53,337 bases of DNA from Maricaulis sp048270265 (GCF_048270265.1 NZ_JBLWTD010000022.1:1-53337), one strand, 5' to 3'; positions 25,423 to 33,936 are shown, numbered from the stretch's first letter. A program made the numbers and translations. Notes: generated by a model from the letters alone, not told the origin.

Positions 25423-26169
25423 TCAGGTCTTTGCCCGCGCCTCGAGCCGCCCGTCGAACCTACGCGCGGCCTCGAAAAAGCGCTTGCGCAGCGAGGCGGC
25501 ATAGGGATTGAGCTGCTCGATCGCCTGGAAGAGTTCGTCGCTGTCATTGCGCACCAGATCCGTCGCCTGACGCAGAAGATCATAGCTTTTCGTGGTGTAG
25601 GGCGGCGGCGGGATATCCAGCTCGGCGATTACGCGCGAGACCAGATGCGTCAGCGCCTGCACATTGGCCATCGCCCGGTCATGCGTGTCCGCATCGGACA
25701 GATGCACCTCCAGCCCCAATACATCGCCGCACAACGCTTCCACACCGCCAGCATCAGCGCCGGCCTCGGGACAGATCACGATTGACTGCCCCGCCAGCCC
25801 CTGCGCTGCGCTTTGCGGTCCGAACAGGGGATGCGTGCCGATAATGCGGACATGGTCGGGCAGCGTGTCACGCATCACCCGCATGGGCTCGACCTTCACC
25901 GAGGCGACATCAAGCACCAGCGCGCCCTGTGGCAGCACAGCGGCGATCTCGCTGCAGGTCTGCTCCAGTGCCTGTACCGGCACCGCCAGCACCACGATCG
26001 GACAGGCTGCCGCCTGCGCCAGGCTGACACGCTCAATGCCGACCACCGGCGGCGCATCGGGATCATGGCCCAGAATGTCGAAATGCGGGGACAGATGCCC
26101 GGCGGCAAAGCGCCCGAAAGCCCCCAGCCCGATCAATCCGATCTGTTTGCGATCCTCGGCCAAATCCAA
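25423..26169 (-). CDS. tyrA: Prephenate/arogenate dehydrogenase
   Basis: A 248-residue NAD(P)-dependent enzyme of tyrosine synthesis (oxidative decarboxylation of prephenate or arogenate). It shows the Rossmann start IGLIGLGAFGRF, LVLDVASVK, the catalytic-site GTHPLFGPQSA and the helical C-terminal domain ending PYAASLRKRFFEAARRF. No ACT or chorismate mutase domain. No ATG is available: the start is TTG 26169 with GGGGAA just upstream. The shorter length fits the cyclohexadienyl type lacking regulatory domains. Confidence 0.88.
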   Translation of the reverse strand: MDLAEDRKQIGLIGLGAFGRFAAGHLSPHFDILGHDPDAPPVVGIERVSLAQAAACPIVVLAVPVQALEQTCSEIAAVLPQGALVLDVASVKVEPMRVMRDTLPDHVRIIGTHPLFGPQSAAQGLAGQSIVICPEAGADAGGVEALCGDVLGLEVHLSDADTHDRAMANVQALTHLVSRVIAELDIPPPPYTTKSYDLLRQATDLVRNDSDELFQAIEQLNPYAASLRKRFFEAARRFDGRLEARAKT

Positions 26170-26238
26170 TTCCCCTTCGCCAGCTGTGGCGATTGAACGG
26201 GATTTCAGCCCGGCGGGCCAGCGCGATTGCTGCCGGCC

Positions 26239-26919
26239 TCAGATATGGTGTGTCGCCGCGCCGCAATTGCAGGCAAAACCGCCGACAATCTCGCCCTCAT
26301 TCTCGATATAATCGAAATTGACTTCCTCGCCCGCCGCGATGGCGCGATCGGCGCGCAGCAAGGGCCGCGCCGGATCGGTGGCATCGATGACGCTGTTGGC
26401 CTCGCAGCAATGGTTGATATAGCGCAGATAGCCGGTCGGCTCGCAGTGGACCTCATCGGTGATGCGCGCGGAATGAGGTGTCTGCACGCTCGTCATCTCG
26501 CCGCGAATCACGGTGATCACATCGCCGGCTGCCAGGTCGCGCCGGGCGAAGACGCCATGACCGTGGATCGGACTGGTCTGGATTTCGACGCGGGAATCAT
26601 ACTCGGCCATGAAAGCCGCCGGAGCGCCGTTTGCACTGCCGGCACCGAGTTCGACGCGGCGCCCGGACAGGACCAGCTCGCCCTCGCCGCGCTCGATGAT
26701 CCTCAGGTCGAGAATCGCCGTCGCGGCACCCGGCGCACCCAGCTCGGCGATAAAACCATCGGCATGACCGCTGCGGCTGCGCAGATGCGTCACACCGCCG
26801 TCCGCGCCCAGCGCCGTTACCTGCCCCATCCAGACATCGCCCTGACGGCGAAGTTCGATCCACTCAAACACTCGGCCGCCATCACCCGGATAACTGGCCA
26901 GGAACTCACCAACTCGCAC
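26239..26919 (-). CDS. SET-domain protein (putative protein lysine methyltransferase)
   Basis: A 226-residue protein with an unrecognised N-terminal part (1-105) and a C-terminal SET domain: HGHGVFARRDLAAGDVI (119-135), the YINHCCEANS motif (167-176, equivalent to NHSCxPN), AGEEVNFDYIENEG (196-209) and a post-SET-like FACNCGAATHH (215-225). These are the SAM and lysine-channel motifs of SET methyltransferases, which are uncommon in bacteria. The post-SET piece has only two cysteines. Start is GTG 26919 with GGGAGTGG upstream. Substrate unknown. Confidence 0.8.
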   Translation of the reverse strand: MRVGEFLASYPGDGGRVFEWIELRRQGDVWMGQVTALGADGGVTHLRSRSGHADGFIAELGAPGAATAILDLRIIERGEGELVLSGRRVELGAGSANGAPAAFMAEYDSRVEIQTSPIHGHGVFARRDLAAGDVITVIRGEMTSVQTPHSARITDEVHCEPTGYLRYINHCCEANSVIDATDPARPLLRADRAIAAGEEVNFDYIENEGEIVGGFACNCGAATHHI

Positions 26920-27006
26920 AACACCACTCCCATGGAACGAGAATCGAGCTTGGCACAGCTACAGGATGTGGAGAAGGACGGATCGAAGCGGAGCATGAAT
27001 AAAGTA

Positions 27007-28887
27007 TCAAGGCGCGTCGATCGTCATCACCGGATCGCCCGCCTCGCTCTGGCGCTTCCACATCCGCGCATAGAGCCCGTCGCGTTGCAGCAGCTCGTTA
27101 TGCGAGCCCGCCTCGACGATTGCGCCGGCATCCATCACATAGATCCGGTCCGCATTGGCGATGGTCGAGAGACGGTGGGCGACGGCGATCGTGGTCCGTC
27201 CCCTCGCCGCTTCAGCCAGGGCCGCCTGGACCTCTTTTTCCGTCTCGCTATCGAGGGCCGAGGTCGCCTCGTCGAGCACCAGCACGGCCGGGTTCTTCAG
27301 GATTGCCCGCGCCACACCGACGCGCTGTTTCTCGCCGCCGGAGAGTTTCAGGCCACGCTCCCCGACGCGCGTCTCCAGCCCTTCGGGCAGCTGGCGGACG
27401 AATTCGCCCAGCTGGGCCCGCTCCAGCGCATCGAGAATATCGGCCTCACTGGCCTCGGGACGGCCATAGATGACATTGGCGCGCAGCGTGTCGTTGAACA
27501 GCACCACGTCCTGCGGCACCAGGCCGAGCGCGTCGCGCAGGCTCTCCTGCGTCACATGCCGCAGGTCCTGGCCATCAATCAAGACGCGGCCGGCCTCGGG
27601 ATCGTAGAAACGGAACAGGAGCCGCAGAATGGTCGACTTGCCCGCCCCTGAGGGCCCACACAGGCCGACAAAACTGCCCGGCGCCACATCCAGGCTGACA
27701 CTGTTGATCGAGCGGACACGGCCATCATGGGCGAAGCTGACCTCGTCAAAACTCACGGCGCCGCCCTTGAGCACAAGCGGTTTGGCATCCGGCGCATCGG
27801 CGACATCGGGCTCGAGCGCCAGCGTGTCGAACAGGCGTTCCATATCGACGGCGCTCTGCTTGATCTCGCGATAGGCCCAGCCAAGGATATTGAGCGGCTG
27901 GTAGATATTCATCAGGATCAGCGTCACCGCGGCGACATCGCCCGGCTGCAGCACGCCGTTCCAGGCCTTCCAGCCCGCCATCAGCGCCATCGCCAGCAGG
28001 CCGGCATTCATCACCAGGGCCTGGCCGCCATTGAGCACGGCGAGCGAGGATTGCGACTTGGCCGCGGCGTGGGCATAGCGCTGCATCACGCTGTCATAGG
28101 CCTCGGTCTCACGCTGTTCGGCGGCGAAGGCCTTGACGGTCTCGAAATTGATCAGGCTGTCGACGGCGCGGGCATTGGCCTCGTTGTCGGCATTGTTCAT
28201 GTCGCGGCGGATCTTCACCCGCCAGTCGGTGACCGACCAGGTCATCACCATGTAGACGCCGACCGTGACCAGCGAAATGGCGGCAAATTCCCAGCCATAA
28301 TTGATGCTCAGCACGCCGGCCGCGAGCACGAGTTCGAGCAGGGTCGGGGCGATATTGAAGATCAGGAAGCGCATCAGGAAATCGACGGCGCGGGCACCGC
28401 GATCAATGATGCGGTTGAGCGCGCCGGTGCGCTTCATCTGGTGAAAGCCGATCGACAGCCGCTGGACATGGCCAAAGGCCTTCACCGAGGTCAGGCGTTG
28501 CGCGTCCTGGCTGACGGGAGCGAACATGGCATCGCGCAATTGCGGCGCCCCGACCGAGAGGAAGCGCGCGGTGGCATAGGCGATGAAGGCGATGACGAAG
28601 GCCGTCAGCGCGCCGCTGGCGACGGCACCGGCGGTGACGGACGCCGCTGCGTCGGGACTGGCCGCATGTGCGGCGATGGCATTGATCCCGTCGCCGAAGA
28701 AAACCGGGGCCGCGACGGCAAACAGTTTGGCGATCACTGTCAGAACCAGCGCCGCCACCATCCGCACCCGCCAGCGCGCCATGTCCGGCGAGGCGAGCAG
28801 GCCGAACAGCCGGGCCATGGCCGGGCCGAGGCCGGCCTCGCTGGTCTTGCCGGATTCGTCGAGGGGATCAGGGGTTGAGGGTCGCAT
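27007..28887 (-). CDS. Atm1/HMT1-type ABC exporter (fused permease-ATPase)
   Basis: A 626-residue half-transporter: six-helix membrane domain (about 45-330) and C-terminal ATPase with GLCGPSGAGKSTILRLLFRFYDP (Walker A), LKLSGGEKQRVGVARAILK (signature), VLVLDEATSALD (Walker B) and VAHRLSTI (switch His). The membrane domain resembles mitochondrial Atm1/ABCB7 and its alphaproteobacterial relatives, which export glutathione-linked or sulfur compounds and help metal tolerance. Substrate is inference. Start ATG 28887 chosen; GTG 28896 is possible. Follows the LysM gene on the same strand after a 77-bp gap containing a hairpin. Confidence 0.9.
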   Translation of the reverse strand: MRPSTPDPLDESGKTSEAGLGPAMARLFGLLASPDMARWRVRMVAALVLTVIAKLFAVAAPVFFGDGINAIAAHAASPDAAASVTAGAVASGALTAFVIAFIAYATARFLSVGAPQLRDAMFAPVSQDAQRLTSVKAFGHVQRLSIGFHQMKRTGALNRIIDRGARAVDFLMRFLIFNIAPTLLELVLAAGVLSINYGWEFAAISLVTVGVYMVMTWSVTDWRVKIRRDMNNADNEANARAVDSLINFETVKAFAAEQRETEAYDSVMQRYAHAAAKSQSSLAVLNGGQALVMNAGLLAMALMAGWKAWNGVLQPGDVAAVTLILMNIYQPLNILGWAYREIKQSAVDMERLFDTLALEPDVADAPDAKPLVLKGGAVSFDEVSFAHDGRVRSINSVSLDVAPGSFVGLCGPSGAGKSTILRLLFRFYDPEAGRVLIDGQDLRHVTQESLRDALGLVPQDVVLFNDTLRANVIYGRPEASEADILDALERAQLGEFVRQLPEGLETRVGERGLKLSGGEKQRVGVARAILKNPAVLVLDEATSALDSETEKEVQAALAEAARGRTTIAVAHRLSTIANADRIYVMDAGAIVEAGSHNELLQRDGLYARMWKRQSEAGDPVMTIDAP

Positions 28888-28923
28888 CGCACCCACAGAT
28901 AGGGCGCGCGCGCCTCAAGCGCC

Positions 28924-28950
28924 AGTGCCGGACCTGAAGCGTCCGGCACT
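28924..28950 (-). terminator. Stem-loop between LysM gene and ABC exporter gene
   Basis: Perfect 10-bp arms AGTGCCGGAC (28924-28933) and GTCCGGCACT (28941-28950) with a 7-base loop, 15 bp past the LysM-gene stop. No T-run, so termination would need another factor; it could also be an mRNA stability element. Confidence 0.45.
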
Positions 28951-28964
28951 CATGGCAGCCGCGA

Positions 28965-29960
28965 TCAGTCCTGACCGGTCTCGTCGTCTGTTGGAGCCGT
29001 GAAGACCTGTCCGGGATAGATCAGGTCGGGATCGCGGATCTGGCTGCGATTGGCCTCGTAGATCACCGTGTATTGCACGCCGCGGCCATAGAGCTGGCGC
29101 GCCAGCCGCCACAGCGAATTACCCGGCTGCACCACGACAGAATTCGGACCGAGATTGAGATCTTCGGCGGCGACACGTTCGAAGGGCAGCGCGATTACGG
29201 CGGTGACATTGCCGTCGGCATCAAGCTGATCGACCTGGAGGTCGTAACGGCCCGGCGGCAGCAGCGCACCGGCCAGCAGGGTCCAGCGGCCATCCGGTCC
29301 GGCTGTCACCGAGCCGACCATGGCACCATTGGCGAAAATCCGCACGGTCGAGCCGGCCTCGGCGCGCCCGGCAAAGATCACCGCACCGGTCTCGTCATAA
29401 TCGACGGTCTCGAGGACGAGGCTGCCCATTTCCGAATCGGCACAGGACGGGCACTGCCAGACGCGGCTGGCTTCACCCGGACGGCCGACAACGACCAGCG
29501 GCGTGGCACCGCGTGATTCCGGAATCGAAACCAGCACGACCTGCTCCGAGCTCAGCTCGCGGCCATCGATGGCCCGCATCACCAGGCCAAGCTCGATCGC
29601 GCCGGACGGCAGCGGTTCATTAAGGATGATCACCCATTCGCCTCGATCATTGACCGTTTCGCGGGCAATTTCCTCGCCATTGGCCAGCACCATGATGGCG
29701 GCACCCGGTTCGCCACGCCCGGCGATGACCGCCGTACCGGCAGGCGCCACGCGGACGATGTCGAACACCGGCGGGGCCAGCATGCTGGCGGCATCACTGC
29801 CGGTAACGGTTCCGGCGCCGGCGGTAACCGCGGCATCCGGACGGGTTGGCGATTGTTCAGGGCCACTCAGCGCGGGCCTGTACAGAATGAAGGCCAGCGC
29901 GGCAGCAATCGCCAGCGCAGCCAGTGCCGCAGCAATGATAAACGACCGCGTTGCGGTCAT
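28965..29960 (-). CDS. LysM-domain membrane-anchored protein
   Basis: A 331-residue protein from ATG 29960 (RBS AGGAGAG): N-terminal membrane anchor (about 6-29), a periplasmic region with two bacterial Ig-like repeats (AVIAGRGEPGAAIMVLANGEEIARETVNDRGEW and VIFAGRAEAGSTVRIFANGAMVGSVTAGPDGRW), and a C-terminal LysM domain (VVVQPGNSLWRLARQLYG to IYPGQVFTAP). A CPSC pair (VWQCPSCADSE) sits between the repeats. Likely binds peptidoglycan; specific role unknown. Confidence 0.85.
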   Translation of the reverse strand: MTATRSFIIAAALAALAIAAALAFILYRPALSGPEQSPTRPDAAVTAGAGTVTGSDAASMLAPPVFDIVRVAPAGTAVIAGRGEPGAAIMVLANGEEIARETVNDRGEWVIILNEPLPSGAIELGLVMRAIDGRELSSEQVVLVSIPESRGATPLVVVGRPGEASRVWQCPSCADSEMGSLVLETVDYDETGAVIFAGRAEAGSTVRIFANGAMVGSVTAGPDGRWTLLAGALLPPGRYDLQVDQLDADGNVTAVIALPFERVAAEDLNLGPNSVVVQPGNSLWRLARQLYGRGVQYTVIYEANRSQIRDPDLIYPGQVFTAPTDDETGQD

Positions 29961-30094
29961 GGCCGCTCTCCTGTTCCAAACTGACCGGGGCACATGCTGC
30001 TATCGATCATGAATTCACCTGATGCAATCCTCGCGCCGCCGGGCTAGGGCGAATACCATCACCAATAAGGAAATCAAACAAGGGCGATGCTTCG

Positions 30095-30658
30095 ATGGCA
30101 AAACTAAGGTCGATTGGTGTCTTTTGCGGTTCACGTCTCGGTGAGCGCGAAAGCTATCAGGATGCCGCCGAAGCGGTCGGCCGCGCCATCGCCCGCGCCG
30201 GTGCGCGCCTGGTCTATGGCGGCGGCGATGTCGGGCTGATGGGCGTGGCGGCCTCGACCGCAGCGGCCGAGCACGGCACCGTTCTGGGCATCATCCCCGG
30301 CTTCCTGATCGCGCGCGAAGGCCATCTCGACGGCGTCGACATCCGCATTGTCGAGACCATGTCGGAACGCAAGGTGCAGCTGATCGACGAGTCCGACGCC
30401 TTCATCATCCTGCCCGGCGGCACGGGCACGCTGGAGGAAGTCTTCGATGTGGTCTCGCGCCAGCAGCTCGACCTGCACGACAAGCCGGTGGTGTTTCTCA
30501 ATGCCGAAGGCTTCTGGGACCCCTTCGTCGCCCTGATCGAGCACACGGTACGCGAAGGCTTCACGCCGCAATCCCTCGCCGACCATATCCGCCTCGACGA
30601 TGATGCCGAGAGCGCCGTGCGCCATATCATGAGCACGATGGACGCGGCCGGGCTCTAG
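30095..30658 (+). CDS. LOG-family nucleotide 5'-monophosphate phosphoribohydrolase
   Basis: A 187-residue lysine-decarboxylase-like (LOG) protein. It has LVYGGGDVGLMGVAA and the catalytic PGGTGTLEEVFDV motif, the two hallmarks of enzymes that release the base from cytokinin or purine nucleotide 5'-monophosphates; bacterial members are also known as PpnN/YgdH-like or Rv1205-like. Length matches TIGR00730. The stop overlaps the stop of the convergent XRE gene region by 4 bp. Confidence 0.92.
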   Translation: MAKLRSIGVFCGSRLGERESYQDAAEAVGRAIARAGARLVYGGGDVGLMGVAASTAAAEHGTVLGIIPGFLIAREGHLDGVDIRIVETMSERKVQLIDESDAFIILPGGTGTLEEVFDVVSRQQLDLHDKPVVFLNAEGFWDPFVALIEHTVREGFTPQSLADHIRLDDDAESAVRHIMSTMDAAGL

Positions 30659-30858
30659 TCGGCCTCCCCGGCGGGGTCAAAGACATCCTCGATCCGCAAT
30701 TCGAAGGCCCCGGCCAGGGCAAAGGCCAGGGTGAGCGAGGGATCATGCTTGCCGGTCTCCACCGCATTGATCGCCTGGCGCGACACGCCGACGCGCTCGG
30801 CCAGCTCGGCCTGGCTCCAGCGCCGCTCGGCGCGCAGGACTCGCAGTCGGTTCTTCAT
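30655..30858 (-). CDS. Small XRE-family transcriptional regulator
   Basis: A 67-residue protein that is almost only a Cro/CI helix-turn-helix: NRLRVLRAERRWSQAELAERVGVSRQAINAVETGKHDPSLTLAFALAGAFELRIEDVF. Proteins of this size (YozG-like) are usually encoded next to a small membrane protein, as here, and repress their own operon. ATG 30858 overlaps the stop of the membrane-protein gene by 4 bp. The twin inverted repeats at 31435-31484 upstream of the operon are the likely operators. Confidence 0.92.
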   Translation of the reverse strand: MKNRLRVLRAERRWSQAELAERVGVSRQAINAVETGKHDPSLTLAFALAGAFELRIEDVFDPAGEAD

Positions 30859-31241
30859 CGGTAGTGCCACCGCAGGATACAGCCCGTCAGACCGGACAAT
30901 CCGACCATCACCGGCAGCACCCAGATCAGGGAGATCGACGGCAGATCGACCGCCCCTTCGGCAAAGCCATAGGCGAAGCAGCCAAAGCCCGTCAGCAGGG
31001 CTGCGATGAGCATGGATTCGGAGATGATGCGGCGTTTGAACTCGTCGCGCGAATGATAGAACACCATCACCGCATGCAGGCCATAAAGCCCCGGCAGAAC
31101 CGGCAGCAAGGCCAGGCCGCCGCGCCAGAGCGGCGCCAGTTCATAGGTGTTCAGCACATGGACCGAGGCGAACAGCAAGGCGGTATAGCCCAGCATCGCG
31201 CCCCCGAAATGGATGAGATAGCGTCGGACAGCGGGTTCCAT
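30855..31241 (-). CDS. Four-helix membrane protein of the XRE operon
   Basis: A 128-residue protein with four predicted membrane helices (about 7-30, 38-62, 76-99, 105-125) and a basic SRDEFKRRI loop. No family recognised with confidence; its position with a tiny XRE regulator suggests the DUF2178-like group, which is inference. ATG 31241 has GGGAG upstream and lies 1 bp after the stop of the 53-residue gene, so the three genes form one unit with coupled translation. Confidence 0.8.
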   Translation of the reverse strand: MEPAVRRYLIHFGGAMLGYTALLFASVHVLNTYELAPLWRGGLALLPVLPGLYGLHAVMVFYHSRDEFKRRIISESMLIAALLTGFGCFAYGFAEGAVDLPSISLIWVLPVMVGLSGLTGCILRWHYR

Positions 31242-31242
31242 A

Positions 31243-31404
31243 TCAGTCTCCCTGTTGGGTGGATGTGACAGCGGCCGACTCGCCCGGCGATGCCGCATCG
31301 GGCTGCCGCACGGCGGAAACCGCGACGATGATCGCGATCAGCGGGCCGATCAGGGCGAGCAACCAGGCGCGCAATTTGGGGGACTGCAGTCGATTGAGAT
31401 GCAT
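31243..31404 (-). CDS. 53-residue single-pass membrane peptide
   Basis: A short frame that would be missed at usual length cut-offs: ATG 31404 to TGA 31243, 53 residues. Basic N-terminus (MHLNRLQSPKLRAW), one membrane helix (about 15-32, LLALIGPLIAIIVAVSAV) and a polar tail. A GAGGCG site precedes the ATG, and the stop is separated by one base from the start of the four-helix membrane protein. Its place at the head of the XRE operon, straight after the operators, supports it. Function unknown; a regulator or sensor partner of the membrane protein is conceivable. Confidence 0.6.
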   Translation of the reverse strand: MHLNRLQSPKLRAWLLALIGPLIAIIVAVSAVRQPDAASPGESAAVTSTQQGD

Positions 31405-31434
31405 GATCGCCTCTATCAGGTGTTAATGACGAAT

Positions 31435-31484
31435 TGTCATGTTTACCTGACACTCTCGACACCAGATGTCAAGTGATCCTGACA
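31435..31484 (-). promoter_or_regulatory. Twin operators of the XRE operon
   Basis: Two copies of TGTCA-N8-TGACA: 31435-31452 (spacer TGTTTACC) and 31467-31484 (spacer AGTGATCC). Their centres are 32 bp apart, close to three helical turns, so dimers would bind on the same DNA face. A further ATGAC-N5-GTCAT repeat (31426-31440) overlaps the first. They lie 31-80 bp upstream of the 53-residue gene and between it and the gltX terminator. Binding by the operon's XRE protein is inference. Confidence 0.6.
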
Positions 31485-31504
31485 AAATGAGATGTAGACA
31501 AGAC

Positions 31505-31531
31505 AAAAAAGCCCCGCGCGATGCGCAGGGC
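31505..31531 (-). terminator. Intrinsic terminator of gltX
   Basis: In minus-strand RNA, GCCCTGCGC (31531-31523) pairs with GCGCGGGGC (31519-31511) through one U-G pair, loop ATC, followed by six U (31510-31505). It lies 30 bp past the gltX stop. Confidence 0.85.
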
Positions 31532-31561
31532 CTTCTTGAAAACGAAGCGGGTGGCCTCGCC

Positions 31562-32905
31562 CTAGGCGGTTTCACCCTTGAGCCGGGCGATCGCGCGTTC
31601 GCGGCCGATCAATGGCAGCATGACCGCCATCTCCGGCCCGTGGGCCTCGCCCGTCAGCGCCAGGCGCAGCGGCATGAACAACCCCCTGCCCTTGCGGCCG
31701 GTCGCCTCTTTGAGCGCCGTCGTCCAGGCGCCCCAGCTGTCACCGTCCAGCTCGCCGGCCGGCAGCATTTCGGCAGCTGTCGCAGCGAATTCGGCATCCT
31801 CATCGGCAATCGACGGCGTCACCGGTCCGGAGACCAGGGCGGCCAGCGCCTTGGCATCGGACAGGCGTTCGAGATTGGAGCGAACCCCATTCCAGAAGGT
31901 TTCGCCGCCATCGGCGCCCATGGCCGCGAGGCGGTCCTTCACCTCGGCATAGGGTTTGGCGTGCAGCAATTTGGCATTGATGCGCTTGAGGTCTTCCGGA
32001 TCGAAGCGGGCCGGCGAGCGCGACAGCTTGCCGAGGTCAAAATCGTCCAGCAAGGCCTCGACCGTCTCGAACGCGTCGACGGCGTCCGACGTGCCCAGTC
32101 GGGCCAGCAGCGAGATCACCGCCATCGGCTCGAAGCCCTCGACATCGCGGATATCGGAGATGCCGAGCGAGCCGATCCGTTTCGACAGCTTGCCGCCATC
32201 GGCGCCGACCAGCAGGGCCTGGTGCCCGAACATGGGCGCCTTGCCGCCCAGCGCCTCGAAGATCTCGATCTGGGCGCCGGAATTGGTGGTGTGATCCTCG
32301 CCGCGGATGATGTGGGTGATCTTCGCATCGATATCATCGACGACGCTCGGCAGGGTGTAGAGATAGCTGCCATCCTCGCGGATCAGGATCGGGTCGGACA
32401 GGGAGGTCGTCTCGATCGAGACATGGCCACGCACCATATCCTCCCAGACCACCGGATTGCCCGACAGCTTGAAACGCCAATGCGGCTCGCGGCCTTCCGC
32501 TTCGAAGGCGGCTTTCTGCGCATCGGTGAGGTCCAGCGCCGCGCGGTCATAGACCGGCGGGCGGCCATTCTTCATCTGCAGCTTGCGTTTGCGGTCCAGC
32601 TCGTCGCCGGTCTCGTAACAGGGATAGAGCAGCCCGTCGGCGCGCAGCTTGGCGGCCGCAGCCTCATAGAGATCAAAGCGCTCGGACTGCTTGAACGTCT
32701 CGTCCCAGCCAATCCCCAGCCAGGTCAGATCCTCGCGAATCCCGTCCTCATAGGCCTTGGTCGAGCGCTCGGTATCGGTATCGTCAATCCGCAACAGAAA
32801 CGTCCCGCCCGCCTTCTTGGCGAACAGATAGTTGAAGATCGCAGTGCGAACATTGCCGACATGAAGCTTGCCGGTCGGGCTCGGGGCAAAACGGACTTTG
32901 GTCAT
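31562..32905 (-). CDS. gltX: Glutamate--tRNA ligase
   Basis: A 447-residue class I synthetase: FAPSPTGKLHVGNVRTAIFNYL (HIGH-like), LRIDDTDTERS, and GGKLSKRIGS (KMSKS-like). Alphaproteobacteria often carry two GltX proteins; the short length fits the second type, which may charge tRNA-Gln or a tRNA-Glu subset, but I cannot decide from one copy. It is transcribed alone, with a clear terminator. Confidence 0.95.
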   Translation of the reverse strand: MTKVRFAPSPTGKLHVGNVRTAIFNYLFAKKAGGTFLLRIDDTDTERSTKAYEDGIREDLTWLGIGWDETFKQSERFDLYEAAAAKLRADGLLYPCYETGDELDRKRKLQMKNGRPPVYDRAALDLTDAQKAAFEAEGREPHWRFKLSGNPVVWEDMVRGHVSIETTSLSDPILIREDGSYLYTLPSVVDDIDAKITHIIRGEDHTTNSGAQIEIFEALGGKAPMFGHQALLVGADGGKLSKRIGSLGISDIRDVEGFEPMAVISLLARLGTSDAVDAFETVEALLDDFDLGKLSRSPARFDPEDLKRINAKLLHAKPYAEVKDRLAAMGADGGETFWNGVRSNLERLSDAKALAALVSGPVTPSIADEDAEFAATAAEMLPAGELDGDSWGAWTTALKEATGRKGRGLFMPLRLALTGEAHGPEMAVMLPLIGRERAIARLKGETA

Positions 32906-32973
32906 TGGAAAACGCCTGCAAGGAGTGGAGGCGGTGGCTTAACGCTGTCGCGGGCTGCGGGCAAGCGGGGGTG

Positions 32974-33390
32974 TCAATATGGCGCGCGGGGGCGGCCGGC
33001 GAAGTGCCAGTAGGCGAAGCCGGCAATGCCTGCGACAACCGACAGCAGGACCGGGAGCCAGCTGCCAGCCTGATTCCCGTCGGTGGGCGTGATCAGGGCC
33101 GAGAATGCGAGCAGGATACCAGCGGGCACGGCCACATCGGCGATCCCGCGCCGCCAACCGAACCAACGCACCAGATGCACCAGCACAAGGGCCGGGATGG
33201 CTGTCAGCACCAGGGTGTAGATGATCGCCATCAGCAGCACGACGAGGCTCGCAAGCACATTCTCGCCGTCATAGCCCGCTCCCATGGGCACCGCCAGCGG
33301 CGCAGTCAGAAACAGCCCCCCGACCATACAGGCCAGAACCCAGGCCAGGATCGCCCGCGCACGTCTTCCCGCCTCGAAACTGATATACAT
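32974..33390 (-). CDS. Hypothetical membrane protein
   Basis: A 138-residue protein from ATG 33390 (G-rich site GGGGGGCGGG just upstream) with four hydrophobic segments (about 11-31, 44-67, 80-97, 108-127). An Arg-rich N-terminus and RWFGWRRG loop suggest the N-terminus is cytoplasmic. No family recognised. It stands alone between gltX and the palindrome-rich gap. Confidence 0.65.
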   Translation of the reverse strand: MYISFEAGRRARAILAWVLACMVGGLFLTAPLAVPMGAGYDGENVLASLVVLLMAIIYTLVLTAIPALVLVHLVRWFGWRRGIADVAVPAGILLAFSALITPTDGNQAGSWLPVLLSVVAGIAGFAYWHFAGRPRAPY

Positions 33391-33616
33391 TCCCGCCCCC
33401 CGGCTTGACGGTCCATCATGCCGCACTTGGCTACACCGTCCAGAAAAATATGACGGGACGCATGCCATCCGCGAGTCCACGGCATGCCCACCGCGCGCCC
33501 TGCCGAGCCATTACACGCCTCCCGCTGGCGAGGCGGCGCTTCCAGATCAGCTCGTCAGGGTTTTGCCCGGCACCGGCCGGGCAGAACTCACCCTAAACCC
33601 CTTGCCAAGCAAAGGC

Positions 33617-33698
33617 GCCAGACTGGAATTGACAGGTCAAGGGTCCCGACCGCGGAGCGGCGCCTGCGGCGCCCTTGACCTGTCAATTCCAGTCTGGC
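33617..33698. repeat. Perfect 27-bp inverted repeat with structured loop
   Basis: Arms 33617-33643 and 33672-33698 are exact reverse complements. The 28-bp loop is itself able to fold through GGCGCC-TGC-GGCGCC, which overlaps the start of the right arm by three bases. No T-run, so not an intrinsic terminator; it could be a non-autonomous mobile palindrome. Confidence 0.8.
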
Positions 33699-33770
33699 CG
33701 GGTCTCGGCATGGGTTTCAGGGCGGGGTGTGGGCCGGATGGGCCCATTTCCAAAAACTTCCAATAGCACT

Positions 33771-33869
33771 CTTCCCCCGGACTTGTTCCGGGGCCTGCCG
33801 GAGCGGGCTTGAGCTCGCACTGTCAACGCATGGCAGGCCCCGGAATTCGCTGCGCTCCTCCGGGGGAAG
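33771..33869. repeat. Nested palindromic element
   Basis: Outer arms CTTCCCCCGGA (33771-33781) and TCCGGGGGAAG (33859-33869); inner arms TCCGGGGCCTGCC (33787-33799) and GGCAGGCCCCGGA (33832-33844). The left outer and inner arms also share the CCGGA/TCCGG core. Confidence 0.75.
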
Positions 33870-33936
33870 GTAGTGTGGTGGTTTGGTGGGCGCCAATATT
33901 TCGGCAGCCTATCCCCGCCCTCTACGATTTTTCCCA

